Positions 45,250 to 61,148 of a stretch of DNA of 64,000 nucleotides are shown here, piece by piece; within the stretch, counting starts at the first letter, position 1, and every line of letters begins with the position of its first letter. The notes below the pieces were generated by a model. It did not search any database, was not told where the DNA came from, and worked only from the letters and a program-made list of their open reading frames with translations. The position numbers were made by a program, and so were the translations under genes. This DNA is from Pseudopyrenochaeta lycopersici (Eukaryota; Ascomycota; Dothideomycetes; Pleosporales; Pseudopyrenochaetaceae), in assembly GCA_003313425.1 (NCBI GenBank), contig NHZP01000014.1, forward strand, positions 930,001-994,000. Direction: 5' to 3'.

Positions 45250-48200
45250 ACCTCCTAGCAACTCTAAATAATATTTCGTTTAATTTTAACTTATTTTTAT
45301 GTGCCTAGGAGGTTACGCTGCGTATATATAATACTAAATATATAAAAGTATGCGAAAATTTAATAAAGGAAATGCAGTCCCTCCCCTGCTTTAAGATAAA
45401 AGCCTGTCCCTTAGGCTTAAGTAAGCTTATCTTCTAAGTTAGAATTAATTTCTAAATTAGGTATTTAAATATATTGTTATCTCTTAGTCTCTATTAAAGA
45501 TCTTAGTATAATAACAGGATAGCTGCGTGCAGTTAGCTGTATTATATCTTTAGATAAATCTAAGTTTATAGGAGGGTTAATCTTTATCTCTTATAACTAA
45601 ATCGCGTCTTAGTTAAGATTCTTAATAACTATAAACTTATTATCTTAAGAGTTATTAAATTAAACAGGCAGTAGTAAAAAGTCAGCCTTAATATCCTATA
45701 ATAATAGATCCTATAACTTTACGCGACCTTAATACTCCTAAGTAACCTTGCTTTTATCTTAAGGTACCTATAGTTTAAGTCTCTATCCTAGGGTAGTATT
45801 TCTAAATCGCGTGCTATTAAGGTCTATAAGTTAATAGTTACCTTTATTCTAGTTAGTATAAAAGACTTTATATAGTCCTAGCTATCTACTTATAAGCTTC
45901 TTATCTCTTACTATATTAATATCTCTAGCTAAGTCCTATATTAGTATAAAGTTATTATCTTTAATTTCTTCTTAATAAATCTCTCTATAATTATCCTAAT
46001 ATTCCTTCTTTTCGCGTTATAGGCGCTTAGTTCTTAACACTGCGTTCTTAAGAAATTAATCTCTTAAATCTAGCTGTATAGCTTATACTACTAATAACTA
46101 GCCTCTTAATATTACTTATCTAAATAGTAATATCTGCTATATTAGAAGAGTAAGCTTAATTAGAAGTACTAGATTCTAACTAGTAACTAACTAATAAGGA
46201 GAATATCTAGTCTAACTCTGCGTAGAAATTCTGTCTACCTATAATACTGTTAGAAGATTATTAACTTAAGGTCTAGGAAGCTTTACAAGTGCGTTGCATA
46301 TTAGCTTGTAACTACCCTTAATTTTTTCTATAGCCTAAGGGTTATATGCTAATACCTAGATCCTCCTAATATAATAAATCTTAGTAAGGGCTTTAACTAC
46401 CTTTCTAAAATTAGGCCCGCTATCTATAGTAAGCGTCCTTATTATACTCTAGTAATATAAGATTTCCTTATATAAAAATTTAGTAATAGTAGATAACTTA
46501 TTATTAGCTATTACTTGTGCCTCTAGCTATTTACTAATGTATTCTTGTGTAATTATAATAAATTTCTTTCCTTAATAATACAGCATGTAAATAACGTCTA
46601 TAGTAACTCGTTCCTATAACGCGTGACAGTAGGTATTTATTAGTATCTCTTACTTACGACTTAATAATCTTCGCTAGTACTGTTCGCATAATACAATCGC
46701 GCGTCGCACCTCCTTATGCATCCTTTCCTACTAGTATTATTAAGTAAGTATTAAATAGACGCTATTTACTCCTCTATAACTAATCTGTTAATATATTTCT
46801 TATATAGCTATAGTCTTAAGATTAGGATTATCTATAACTTAATAAATAGCTATATTCTTTATAGACTTTTAGAAGAGATACCCTTCTTATATAAAGAAAT
46901 TTATTACCCTCTTTTTCTATACTTAAAGTTGTGCCCTTATAAGGCCTTTAGGCTTCTTAAATCTTATTAAGAACTAAGTAATTACTTTAGACTTATCTAA
47001 GTATTACTTATTTAGTACCCTACTTATCTTAGCAGGTAAAGTAAACTTAAGGTTAGTAATTACGTTTTTAATAAAACCTTTAAGGTTATCTTTAGTCTTA
47101 TCTAGCTGTTCCTATCCTTCTAGCTTTAGGTAATGTAATAACGTATTAGTAATAATATTCTTCTTTCTAGGAACATGCTTAATATTAAAGTCTTAGGTAA
47201 GGATAGCTGCGAGCTACCTGTTCTAGACTAACCTAGAGACGTTAGGCAATAATCTGTTAAGTTAATAAATAAGCGTCTAAGCGTCTGTTTTAATAGTAAA
47301 ATATTATCTATATAGCTAGGTTCTAAATTTCTTTAACGCCTATAATATTGCCTTATACTTAAGCTTTATTAAGTGCTAAAGACTCTTAGCTTTTAACTAA
47401 ATTATACTTTTAAATTAATATAGATGTCTTTTTCCGTCTGCTCTAATCTGTTTAAGAGACGCGCTTGCGCCTTCCTTACTTATATCTACTACTATAAAAA
47501 TTATACCTCTATTCTTATAGTTAGGACTTACTAACGCTAGGGCTAAAGTAATATATTACTTTAAGGTACGTATAGCCTCTTATTAAGCCTTTTATTATAT
47601 CTATTTAACGCTAGTCCTTATTAACTAGAATAGGGGCTTCGCGCGAATAGTAAAGCTAGGCACCTATATCTTATAGTAGACACAGATACTTATAAACGCC
47701 CTTACTTCTTTTATATTTCTATATTCTAGCTAATCTAGAATCTTAGCTACTTTCTATTAATCTAGATGTCTCTCTTGCGCAGTAACCTTATATCTAACTA
47801 CTCCTAATCTAGAGACTCTCTAATAATACTTCTTACTTAAAATTATAGCTCTAGCTCTTTCTACGTTAGCTAGGGCCCTATCTAGCTACTAAATGTATTC
47901 TAATATATATCTTCTTACTCTAGGAAATACTTCTTCTCTTCTATAGTTAGTTTTAGGACTGCTAGTAGTAATATTATTTATAAAAGGAATAGTATGTAGC
48001 TAATAATCTTTTATAATCTGTATAACTACTTGCTAAAAGACTGTAACTAAGTTAGTTGCGCCTTAAACTATTGTATAGTATTAAAGTAAACTAACTAGCG
48101 TATAAAAGGTAGTTATGTCTCTGCTGTCTAGATAAAGTGTAATCTAGTTATATCCTAAGAATAGATCTATAAGAGATAGAATATAATATCTACTAAAACG

Positions 48201-50950
48201 CTTAGAGAATTTATCTGCTATTAGAGGTAGATTAGTATCCCTAAGAGATACTGCGTTTATCTTAATTAACCTAAGTATTATCTAATAACTCTTATCCTTC
48301 TTCTTAACTAGAAACTATAAGTTTTTGTACTAACTAGCGCATCTTTCTAGTACCCCTTAATTAAGTCTGTTATTAAATATTATAACTACCTCTTCCTTAA
48401 TAGCTTGCGCTATTAGGAATAATTTTTCTTACTAAGCTTTATATTTAATAGTCTGTATCTTATATAGAGGACATACATCCTTAATAATTCGTCCTGTCTT
48501 AAAGAAAGTAAAAGTAATCGCGCCTTCTCTGTTTATTAATATTTTAATAAATAACTAAACTTCTAATTTTATTAACTTAGATCTAAACTTTTATAAGGCT
48601 AGCCTTTCTAGTATTAATCTTATACCTTATAAGAATACTATATATCTGCACTTAAAAAAGTAATTAAAAGGTCTAATATTAGGAGGTCTTAGACTTTTTC
48701 TTAAGAGTTATAGTTTAACAGCATGTTGCTTCTAATCTTTACGCCTAAACTCCTTAATATCTAATACTGTAGGAATATCTATAAGTTATACCTTATTAGC
48801 TACCCTCTTATGCAGGGTATTAACCTAACTGTCTGTGCACTTCCTTCTCTTTTCCTATTACGCTTAACAGTTAAGTTCACATATAACTAAAAAAGACTCT
48901 AATTCTCGTACAGCTAAAGAATCTTTAGAGGCTCTAACTATATAGCTTATTACTTACTTTACTTATTCTTTAAATTACTGCTTATTATTAGTTGTAAAAA
49001 CAAGTAAAAATTTACTAAATCTAATAGAAGCTTTTACAAACTTAGCCTCCTAAATATACTTAACCTAAGTATAAGATAAATAAGACTCTAAACTAAAATA
49101 TTATTTTAGGTATCTTCTACTTAAATCTAGACACTCCTCCCTAAAAAGGGTATCTACTACGTGTTTTCCTTATCTTTAGGAGTTAGTATATAGTCTCTTA
49201 GATATAGTAGAGCAGGATTAGAGGCTATAAAGACAGCGTTCCTGTCTCTATTCTTAGAAATAATCCTATACGTAATCCTTCTATATACGTTATACTAAAT
49301 TAATAACCTTACTAAAGCGCACTAAGGTCTACCTAAAATTACTAATCTTATTAGGTTTTAAATAATCCTAAAGTAACTAATAATAGTTACCTCCCCTACT
49401 TTAACTAGGACACTCTACGCAGTTCCTATAAAAGGATTAGTACTTCTATTTATAGTAACTACTCTATCTTAATATAAGCTACCTTACTTATAGTCTTTAT
49501 ATGTAAGCTTTAATGCCTTAGCCGCACTATATCTTAAAAAGTTTATCTGTGCGCTAGTGTTAATAAGATACTTTACTGCATGCCTATTAAATAAGGCCTA
49601 GCAGGTTAGAAGGTTATACTGCACATAAGCTATGCCTATCTTCTTTTAAATTATTATAGCTTCTTATTTAGTAGGATTAACTAAAGCTTTATACTAAGTA
49701 TTATATATTCCTAAGGCCTTATACCTAGTTTAAGCATTAAAAGTCCTAAATTATATTAAGTTAAGCCCTAAATTTTGTCCTTTTTTAAGACTAACAGTCT
49801 CTTCTTAATTTAATTTAACCTTTTCTTTATTAGAAAAATGCCTCTAAAAATCCCTAATAACTTAGGCGGACGCGGGGTTATGCGGGGTAAGGCACTGCGG
49901 TGTCAGCTAATCAGGTTCCAGCAGGTCTCGCTTAGCTAACCTAGCGATTGCTAATTAGCTAGCCGGCCTAATACTTAATTCTACAGCGTTTACGCTAGCT
50001 AACAACGCAGTAGGCTTATTAATCGCTTTTAATATATTTCTAACTTTTTTTAAAAGCTAATGTTAGCTTATAAAGTCCCTAAAAGTTATACTACGCACCT
50101 TCTAACGCAGTATAGTAGTAGCGATATAGTTTAGATGCTGGCCTAGCAAATAACAGAGCTCTGTGTTAGTAAGGCTGTTATTCTAGTTCTTCTTTTTCTT
50201 ATTCTAACTAATAAATTCAGGCTTAGCTTTTAAATCCTAAAAGCTTCTATTATTATCTAGAGGCTGTATAAGAGAGAATAGCTTATTATAGGCTTAGCTA
50301 GCGAATAGAATTAGCTCTACTCGCTTAAATTCCTTAATATCTATTAGTTTGAATGTAGTGTTACCTCTTATAGCAAGCATATAATAGTCCTTAACTATAA
50401 CTTACTTTAGTTACTTAGAATAAGGAGGTTTAGCAGGAGCTTACTTCTAAACTTTACTCTACCTAAGTTTCTTAAGAACTAGATCTTTCCTAACATTCTA
50501 ACGTATTTAAGAGCGTGTTACTACATAAGTTAAGCTAGTATTTACTACTCCTTCCTTAAAAGCACCTAGAATAATGTCCTAAGATGTAACCTTATTAAGA
50601 GTAAAACACGCCTTAGTTAAGCCTCTTAGTAATATCCTAACGTTCTAAAAGTTTAGAAGATCCTTAGCTAGGCTTATAGCTGCTCTACTATATCTATCTT
50701 CTGTAATTATATTTATATTAGGACTAACTACCTTCTGTTACTGCGCAGCTAGTAGTCTAAGCTTTTAATATTAAGTAGGCCTTAAGTCTACTCTATTAAA
50801 CTTCTCTAGACATACTACTAATACTAGCTAATCTAGGACATCGTTAGTAACTCTGTAATACTCCTGAATTTTCTGTTTTAACTAATAGAGCTGCAGCGTT
50901 TAGAGTGCAGTTCCTTAGATTTGCCCTAACCTCTTATGCAAAGGACTAAA
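45250..50950 (-). mobile_element. Ty3/Gypsy retrotransposon, family 3, RIP-degraded
   Basis: Minus-strand polyprotein remnants in Gypsy order from right to left. Gag-like text at 50950-49950 is followed by an aspartic protease near 49590-49530 (LINTSAQINF for a D-S/T-G-A motif). RT lies at about 48700-47900 (ISLRDTN, FSRYYILSLIDLFLGYNQI, INNITTSSP for the YVDD region) and RNase H at about 47650-47200. Integrase is at about 46900-45950, including VYLILNNTSRKG, TIDSGPNFRKVV and NPQAIEKIKGSYKL, and a GPY-like tail has TRYSPYQLVT. The stop pattern is RIP-typical. I could not identify LTRs: the ends may be lost or too mutated. It is distinct in sequence from families 1 and 2. Confidence 0.85.
49898..49965. 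repeat. Hairpin-forming short repeat, copy 2
   Basis: Less mutated than the 45131 copy: GCTAATCAGGTTCCAGCAGG through GCTAATTAGCTAG. It is preceded by a GC-rich patch (GGCGGACGCGGGGTTATGCG) unusual for this block. Confidence 0.55.
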
Positions 50951-50959
50951 ATAGTAAGT

Positions 50960-52262
50960 CTTATATCTAGGGTTGCCGTTTTACTAAGTAATAGTAATTA
51001 CTATTACTAGGTACTGTTAGTAATTACTATTACTTAGTAATTAGTAATTACTATTTAGAATTTTTGTAATAGTAATAGTAATTACTATTACTAATTGCTT
51101 ATAGTAATAGTAAATAGTAATTACTAATTCTAAAAATAGAATATAGCTTAAAAGCTTATATAATCTATAGTATAAGTATATAGTAATATTAAATAGTATA
51201 AACCTATACTATTAGTATAGAAGTTTCTAGTTTTAGTACTTAGTTCTTAAAAGTAACGTTAATTCTTTATAGTAATTACTATTACTAGTCTATAAAAATA
51301 ATTACTAGTACTTACTATATAAATTTATAGTAGTACTAAAACCTAATTAGAAAAACGTTAAATTTTATTTTAGCTTTTAATATTAACTCTACTTTCTTAT
51401 TTTTATTAAGCTTTATATATAACTATATATATAGTAAATAATCGAAATAAATATAATTATAAAGTTTTAATTAGTAATAGTAATTACTATTACTAGTAAA
51501 ATAATAACCTTAAGTTATTAAAGTTTTTAAAGTTTTTAACGTTTATAACAACCTTAACAACCTTAACAACCTTAACAACCTTAACAACCTTAACAACCTT
51601 AACAACCTTAACAACCTTAACAACCTTAACAACCTTAACAACCTTAACAACCTTAACAATTTAATATATTATATTATATATAATACTACTACTAAAGCTA
51701 TATTTTTTACTAATAATAGTAATAGTAATTACTATTACTAACAAAGTAGTAACTCTAATAAAGTATTATAAGTATTATAAAACTAATTTTAAAATATAGT
51801 TTAGTATATTTTTAATTATTTACTTATTTAGTTCTTTAAGAAAGTATTTTATATTATACTACTTATATAAATATTTAGGTATCTAAATAAATATAACTTT
51901 TTAGCTATAAAAGAAGAGTTTAGTAGAGACATTTTATATTTTTCAGATTGTTTAAATATCTGTAATAGGATATTTTATACTATAGAGGAGGTAAAAGCTA
52001 TTAAACAATATTCTAGTTTATATATAGACTTTACTAGTTCTAATTTAAAAGACCTAGAGTATTTAGAGTCTATAGTTAAAATAGGATAATAGTAGAGTAT
52101 ATATAACTTTTACTAAAAAAAAAGAAAAAAAAACTTGTAAAGTAATATAAAATTTAAAAAATATAATTAGTTAGTTAGTTAGTTATTTAGTTAAAAACAT
52201 ATGTATATATATATATATATATATATTTCATTAAAACTATTAGAAGTAAATAATTATCTACG
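50960..52262. repeat. AT-rich satellite region
   Basis: Contains repeated self-complementary TAGTAATAGTAATTACTATT units (50985-51060, 51085-51100, 51470-51500, 51715-51740), often as complete palindromes. A 9-bp minisatellite lies at 51546-51658. TAGGGTTGCCGTTTTACTA at 50965 looks like a hAT-type terminus. No coding sequence. Confidence 0.55.
51546..51658. repeat. (AACAACCTT)n minisatellite
   Basis: About 12 near-identical copies of a 9-bp unit. They contain many CA dinucleotides and are therefore not RIP-ed, unlike everything around them. Confidence 0.95.
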
Positions 52263-55160
<2,898 letters not shown>

Positions 55161-55194
55161 TTTAAATTAGAATAAAAAATTAAAATATAGTAAA

Positions 55195-55280
55195 TACTGT
55201 ATATTTATATAATACTATATATTTATATAATACTATATATTTATATAATACTATATATTTATATAATACTATATAGTTAT
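55195..55280. repeat. 18-bp tandem repeat
   Basis: About five copies of a TACTATATATTTATATAA unit just beyond the hAT gene start, possibly in its terminal region. Confidence 0.85.
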
Positions 55281-56284
<1,004 letters not shown>

Positions 56285-56586
56285 TGTTAGGGTTCAATCC
56301 TTTCAGGTTACTAGACGCAGGTGAAAGGGTTCAATCCTTCCAAGTTACTAGACGCAGGTGAAAGGTAACGATCCTGCCAAGTTACTAGACGCAGGTGAAA
56401 GGTAACTGTTACCTCTTACCTTTCACCAAGCTAGGTAACTGGATCGGGACTAGCCTGCTCTAGCTCATGTATATAAGCAGCACCTCTCCCCTAAAGGTGA
56501 GAGGTATCTGCTATTTTATCCATTTCCTTTTAAATTAAGTTTCTTTAACTAAGACTGTCCTAACTGTGCGTGTTAACTGCCTTACA
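56285..56586 (+). repeat. 5' LTR of family-2 Gypsy copy 2
   Basis: 302 bp from TGTTAGGGTTCAATCC to GCCTTACA, the reverse complement of the LTRs at 19079 and 26754, including the three internal repeats of about 36 bp. Confidence 0.92.
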
Positions 56587-59500
56587 TAATAGCAGATTAT
56601 ACAGCGCTTTAGCTCCTCTCTGTAGTTAACACACAGTTACTTAAGCTGTTACCTCTTAGGTAAGTTTAACAGTAAGGTGGTACTAACGTACTAGGACTAG
56701 ATCCTATCCCCCCTTAGTTAAGCTTTAGGATAGCCCTCGCATAATAGTTAATTTACGGTGCTATCCTCTGCTGCTAGTTTAGCTAAAATTTTATAAGCTA
56801 TTCCCCCTTAGTTAAGCTTTAGAATAGCCTAGAATTTGCTAGGTTTCCTTACTAGTAACCTGTTTCGCACCTTAGTGCCTACGCTTTACGCTACCTAAAC
56901 GCTAGGATTATTATTAATAAGACACGTCTTATTATTCCCTTCCTTAAATAGGAATACTCTAGGGATTATTCCTACTTTTATATACTATAGTCTATACGTA
57001 TATTTTAATTTCGCGCACGTACTGCCTTAAGCACGTATTCACCCTCTAAAACTTCCTAATTAGGTAATTCTCTAAACTTAGCCTATATATAATACTCCTA
57101 AGTATTTCTCCTAGTTCTAGCAACCTCACCTAACTAACAACACTACTTAACTAACAGTTAAATCTTAAGTCTGCTTACTAAAGCTTAAGGATTCCCTCTA
57201 GTTTTACTTTAACTTTTACTTTTACCTCTACATCTACTCTTACTTCTATCTAACCTTCTTTATTTAGCTTAATAGCAGATAGCTCTTATAATAAAAGGTC
57301 CTCTAGCTAGCGGCCTAAATTTTAAGCCTATTAGAAAGATAACGCGTCAGCTAAAACACAGGCAGCTCGTAATTAACTTAAAGAAAGGGCCTATTAACGC
57401 TAGGAGAAGAATAAGAATAAGGCTATAAAGGATTCAGAACTAGTTATCTTAGAAAACCCTATTATTAAAGACGTAGAGTACCCTAAATTTGCGCTAACAA
57501 GCTCCTGTACTAACTTGTTAACTAAGGAAGTTAACCTATATTCCTTCTCTCGCGATACAACACAGCGTGCTATAAGAGCTTATTAGATATAGCTACGTAA
57601 GGAAGCTGCTAATCTAGGTCTCCCTAAGGACTTTAATAACTATCTTCCTCCTCTAGGTAGCCTTCCAGGTTTACTACTATCTGTAAGCTTAAGTCTACCT
57701 ACTTCTATTCAGTAATTAGCACCCTTAGGTATCTAGCTTGTAAAGAACTACCTTAGTAAGTTCTTAAGCCTTAAGCTTACGTAACTTACACGCCTAATAA
57801 CACTATTTAGGTGTGCTCTGTATACTCTTAATAAGGATAAGAAGTTATTAGAGACACGCTACCTTAACACTTCCACTCTAAAGCAGGAACTAACTAAATA
57901 ATAACGCAGCTTTACTTAATAAAAGGATAAGCTAGTTAAAGAATATAATAAGCTTAGTAAGTAGTAGAATAAGCTCGTTACTAACTATAAGACCTTAGAA
58001 GGTTTATTACAAGAAATTAAGAATAAGCGTAACTCTGCGTTGCGCGACTGTCTGTTATCTAGCTCTCCTAAGGTTTTAGGCCTTACTAGACTTACTCTAT
58101 TGCAGCTAGCCCTAGGAGCTATAAATAAGCCTCTACTAGGAGAAATAAGTACGCCTATATAAATCCTCTCCTAAGGTAACGCAGCAGGCGGTATTCTTAA
58201 TAAGTTTAGTTCCCCTTAGCGTGTTCTGCTCTTAACTAACCTTCCTCTTACTTGCGAATACTAAATATCCCTAGGTAACATAGTAACACTAAGCCCTTAT
58301 CTAACTAAGCTCTACTATAAGATTAAGAGGTTACATTAGTTCTCGTCTATAAAGAATAAGTAAATTCAGGTACCTCTAGTGTACTCTAGGGGTCCTAATC
58401 TTTATAGGTAGATTATAAAGATACTTAACTATTTTAAAAATAATAGGTTAGACTAGTAACATAATAATATATAAGCATAATTTATCTTTTAAGCTACTAG
58501 CGGTTCTACTTAAACCTTACTGTAAGAGTCTAATAGGTTTTTATATTAATATAAGGACGACTTTAAGTGTTTTTATATCCTTAACTCTATCTTTAGTAAC
58601 TGTAACTACTATGTTATAGTAGAACAGTAATATAATACTTTAGTCTTCCTAGAACGTAGCTCGCTAGAATACCCTACTACAGTTAAAGCATAGGCTCTAT
58701 TCTAGACAGAGTTTAACGCTATTACTACTTAGCTTAGATAGATTACTATAACTTAAGCGTATAAGCTTTAGGCTAAGCTTCTAGGCTATCTCTAACAGAG
58801 CCTTAGCAGCGCGCCTGCTGTCTATACTGCTGCTAACTTCTAATCTCTTTATAATATAATTAATAATGCATGTTAGAGCTATAACCTCTAGTAATTACCT
58901 TAGTATCTCGCTAATTAAACGAAGGGGCGTAACGCGCCAGCTAGACTAAGCCTAGCACCGCCTCGTAAATTTGTTCTAAGGACAGCGGCAGATAAGCCTA
59001 TTAAGAAAGCTAGTAAGCCTACTCTAGGCCTACGTCCGTTATTTAAAGACAATAGAATAGGTAACTATAAGCTAGCTAACAGTCCTAAGCCTTACAACGC
59101 GGACTCCAGCCGTAACTAGTATTAAGGAAATCCGCGCAGTAACCCAGCTACTAATTATTACGTGCACGTAAGCCTAGAGACTAGTAACTCTAACTATAAA
59201 GAAGCCTCTAACAGTAATAGTAATAAAGCTAAAGTTATTATTTATTTAGGGGAAGAGTAACCCTAGATAAAAGTCCTTTATCTAGAGTTAATAATTAGTC
59301 TTAGGAAACCGCGCTAGCTGCTACTTACTAGGGCGGTATATATAAGCCTGTAGCGCAGGCACTCCTGTAACGCACGCAGGCTGTCTAGAAAGATAAGCTG
59401 TGTCTAGACAGCCTAGACTAGTTCGCTTTTATAAGTATAATCAGATAATAAGAAAACGCCCCCTACATTACCTAGATATTAGCAGACAACAGGGGCTTTT

Positions 59501-60518
59501 ACAGGGCAGATACAAACTTTATCTTACAGCAGTTCCTTCAGCTCACCTAGGGGTTCTAACTAATTCCTCTTATTACGCCTATTATATATAAAGGATATAA
59601 AGGCGTTACTTTAGAATCTATTACTTATAGAGTTAAATTCTATATAAAAATTAATTCCTACTTTAAGCACACTTCCGCCTATATTCTTAACTAGTGTAGG
59701 GCCTTTAACCTAGTGTTAGGATTCTGCTAGAGGAAACTACACGCACTACGCTTTAATTACTGTTAAGGTACAATTAAATTCCCTAACGTATACTACTAAA
59801 CAGAATGCTAGTAACACTTACATACACTACAAGTTATCTGTGAGCGAGCCACGCCTAACGCCTCTACACAGCCTAGTTCCTCTACAGATAGCAGGAATAA
59901 AGGTAAGACTAGCCAACGACAGGCAAAGTTAGATACTGCAGCCCTAGCAAAGCCAGACGACAAACACTAAGTACTATACTAGCAAACTAAACCTGCGGTA
60001 GGTATTAAGGTTGTCTTACTAAGAGCTATTCAGGCGTTTACTAAATAAAAAAACTACCCTCTATTCATAATAGTTCGTCGCTTACTACTAGGAGCGTTAC
60101 AGAAAATCTATCGCGCAGCAGTATAAAAGGACTATAATAAGTTCTTTAACCCTCCTAAGGAAGTCTTATTAAAAGATATCCTGCCTCTGCACCTGCTTAA
60201 GGAATATACTTTAATTATTCTTATGTTTAATAAAGCAGCTGCAGCTAAGCTCCTAGATTACTTAGAACATAACTCTAAGATTAAGCTTAAGCTAGGAGCT
60301 AAGGTGCCTAATTATTAAGTAAGACTATTTTCTAGTAAACAGTTTAAAGCTATTAAGTAATATATTTAGGAAATAGAGGCCTAGGATTTTATCTTCTAGG
60401 GACCCTCTACTGCATAAAATAACTTACTTATTATTGCTAAACCTAGCGGTAGTATCTAAGTCTGCGTAGATTATTAAGACCTTAATAAAGCCTCCGTTAA
60501 GGATTAATACCTAATTCC

Positions 60519-61148
60519 TGTAAGGAAGTCTTCGAGGGAGGTAAGGTTAAATCTATAAATAGATTTAAGCTAGTACTAAAGTAGACTAGTACTATAATAT
60601 ATATCTTATAATAGTAGGATAGATAAAGATATAATAGACTTCCTCCTATATATAGTAGGACCTAGCTACTAGCTATATATAGTAATTCTGCTTATATAAT
60701 ATATAAGTAAGAAGCGTAACCTTAATAAGGATTAAGTAAGAGGTAATAATAAAATATATTTTATTGTTGCTAGGTGCAGAATAAAAGTAGAGGTAAGCCC
60801 TACTTTTATAGATATAAAATAAGATTACTAAGCTAAACTATAACTAACTAATAAAAGATAAAATATCCTTCTATGCTTATAAATTAGATTTATAAGCGAG
60901 GGGTAAGAGGGGTAAAGAGGAGTAAAGAGGGGTTATAAAGTAATAACCTAGGTTATTACTCTATATTAACTTTTAACTAAGAATCTTAAGAGTCTTAATA
61001 GTTTATCTTAGAAACTAGAAACAGCTGTAACTCTATAGTTACTCGCTCTATTTAAGTGCTTTAAGATTTAATCTTAGATAGTTTTATACGCTCTATAAGA
61101 TAGAGCTATTTATAACTTAAAAGCTTATAAAAAGATATAATCTTTACA
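60519..61148 (+). mobile_element. Solo LTR nested in the family-2 Gypsy RT region
   Basis: A 630-bp insert starting TGTAAGGAAG and ending ATCTTTACA, flanked by a perfect 5-bp duplication ATTCC (60514-60518, 61149-61153). Removing it restores the RT frame seen in the sister element. It has no coding capacity, a CpA-poor composition and no second copy in this window. Confidence 0.88.

Noticed and set aside
56286..56305. tRNA-like B box (GGGTTCAATCC)
   Set aside because: It is part of the LTR terminus; no cloverleaf or A box can be formed around it.
56290..56410. CRISPR-like spaced repeats (GTTACTAGACGCAGGTGAAAG)
   Set aside because: The repeats lie inside an LTR present three times in the window, with non-unique spacers, in a eukaryote.
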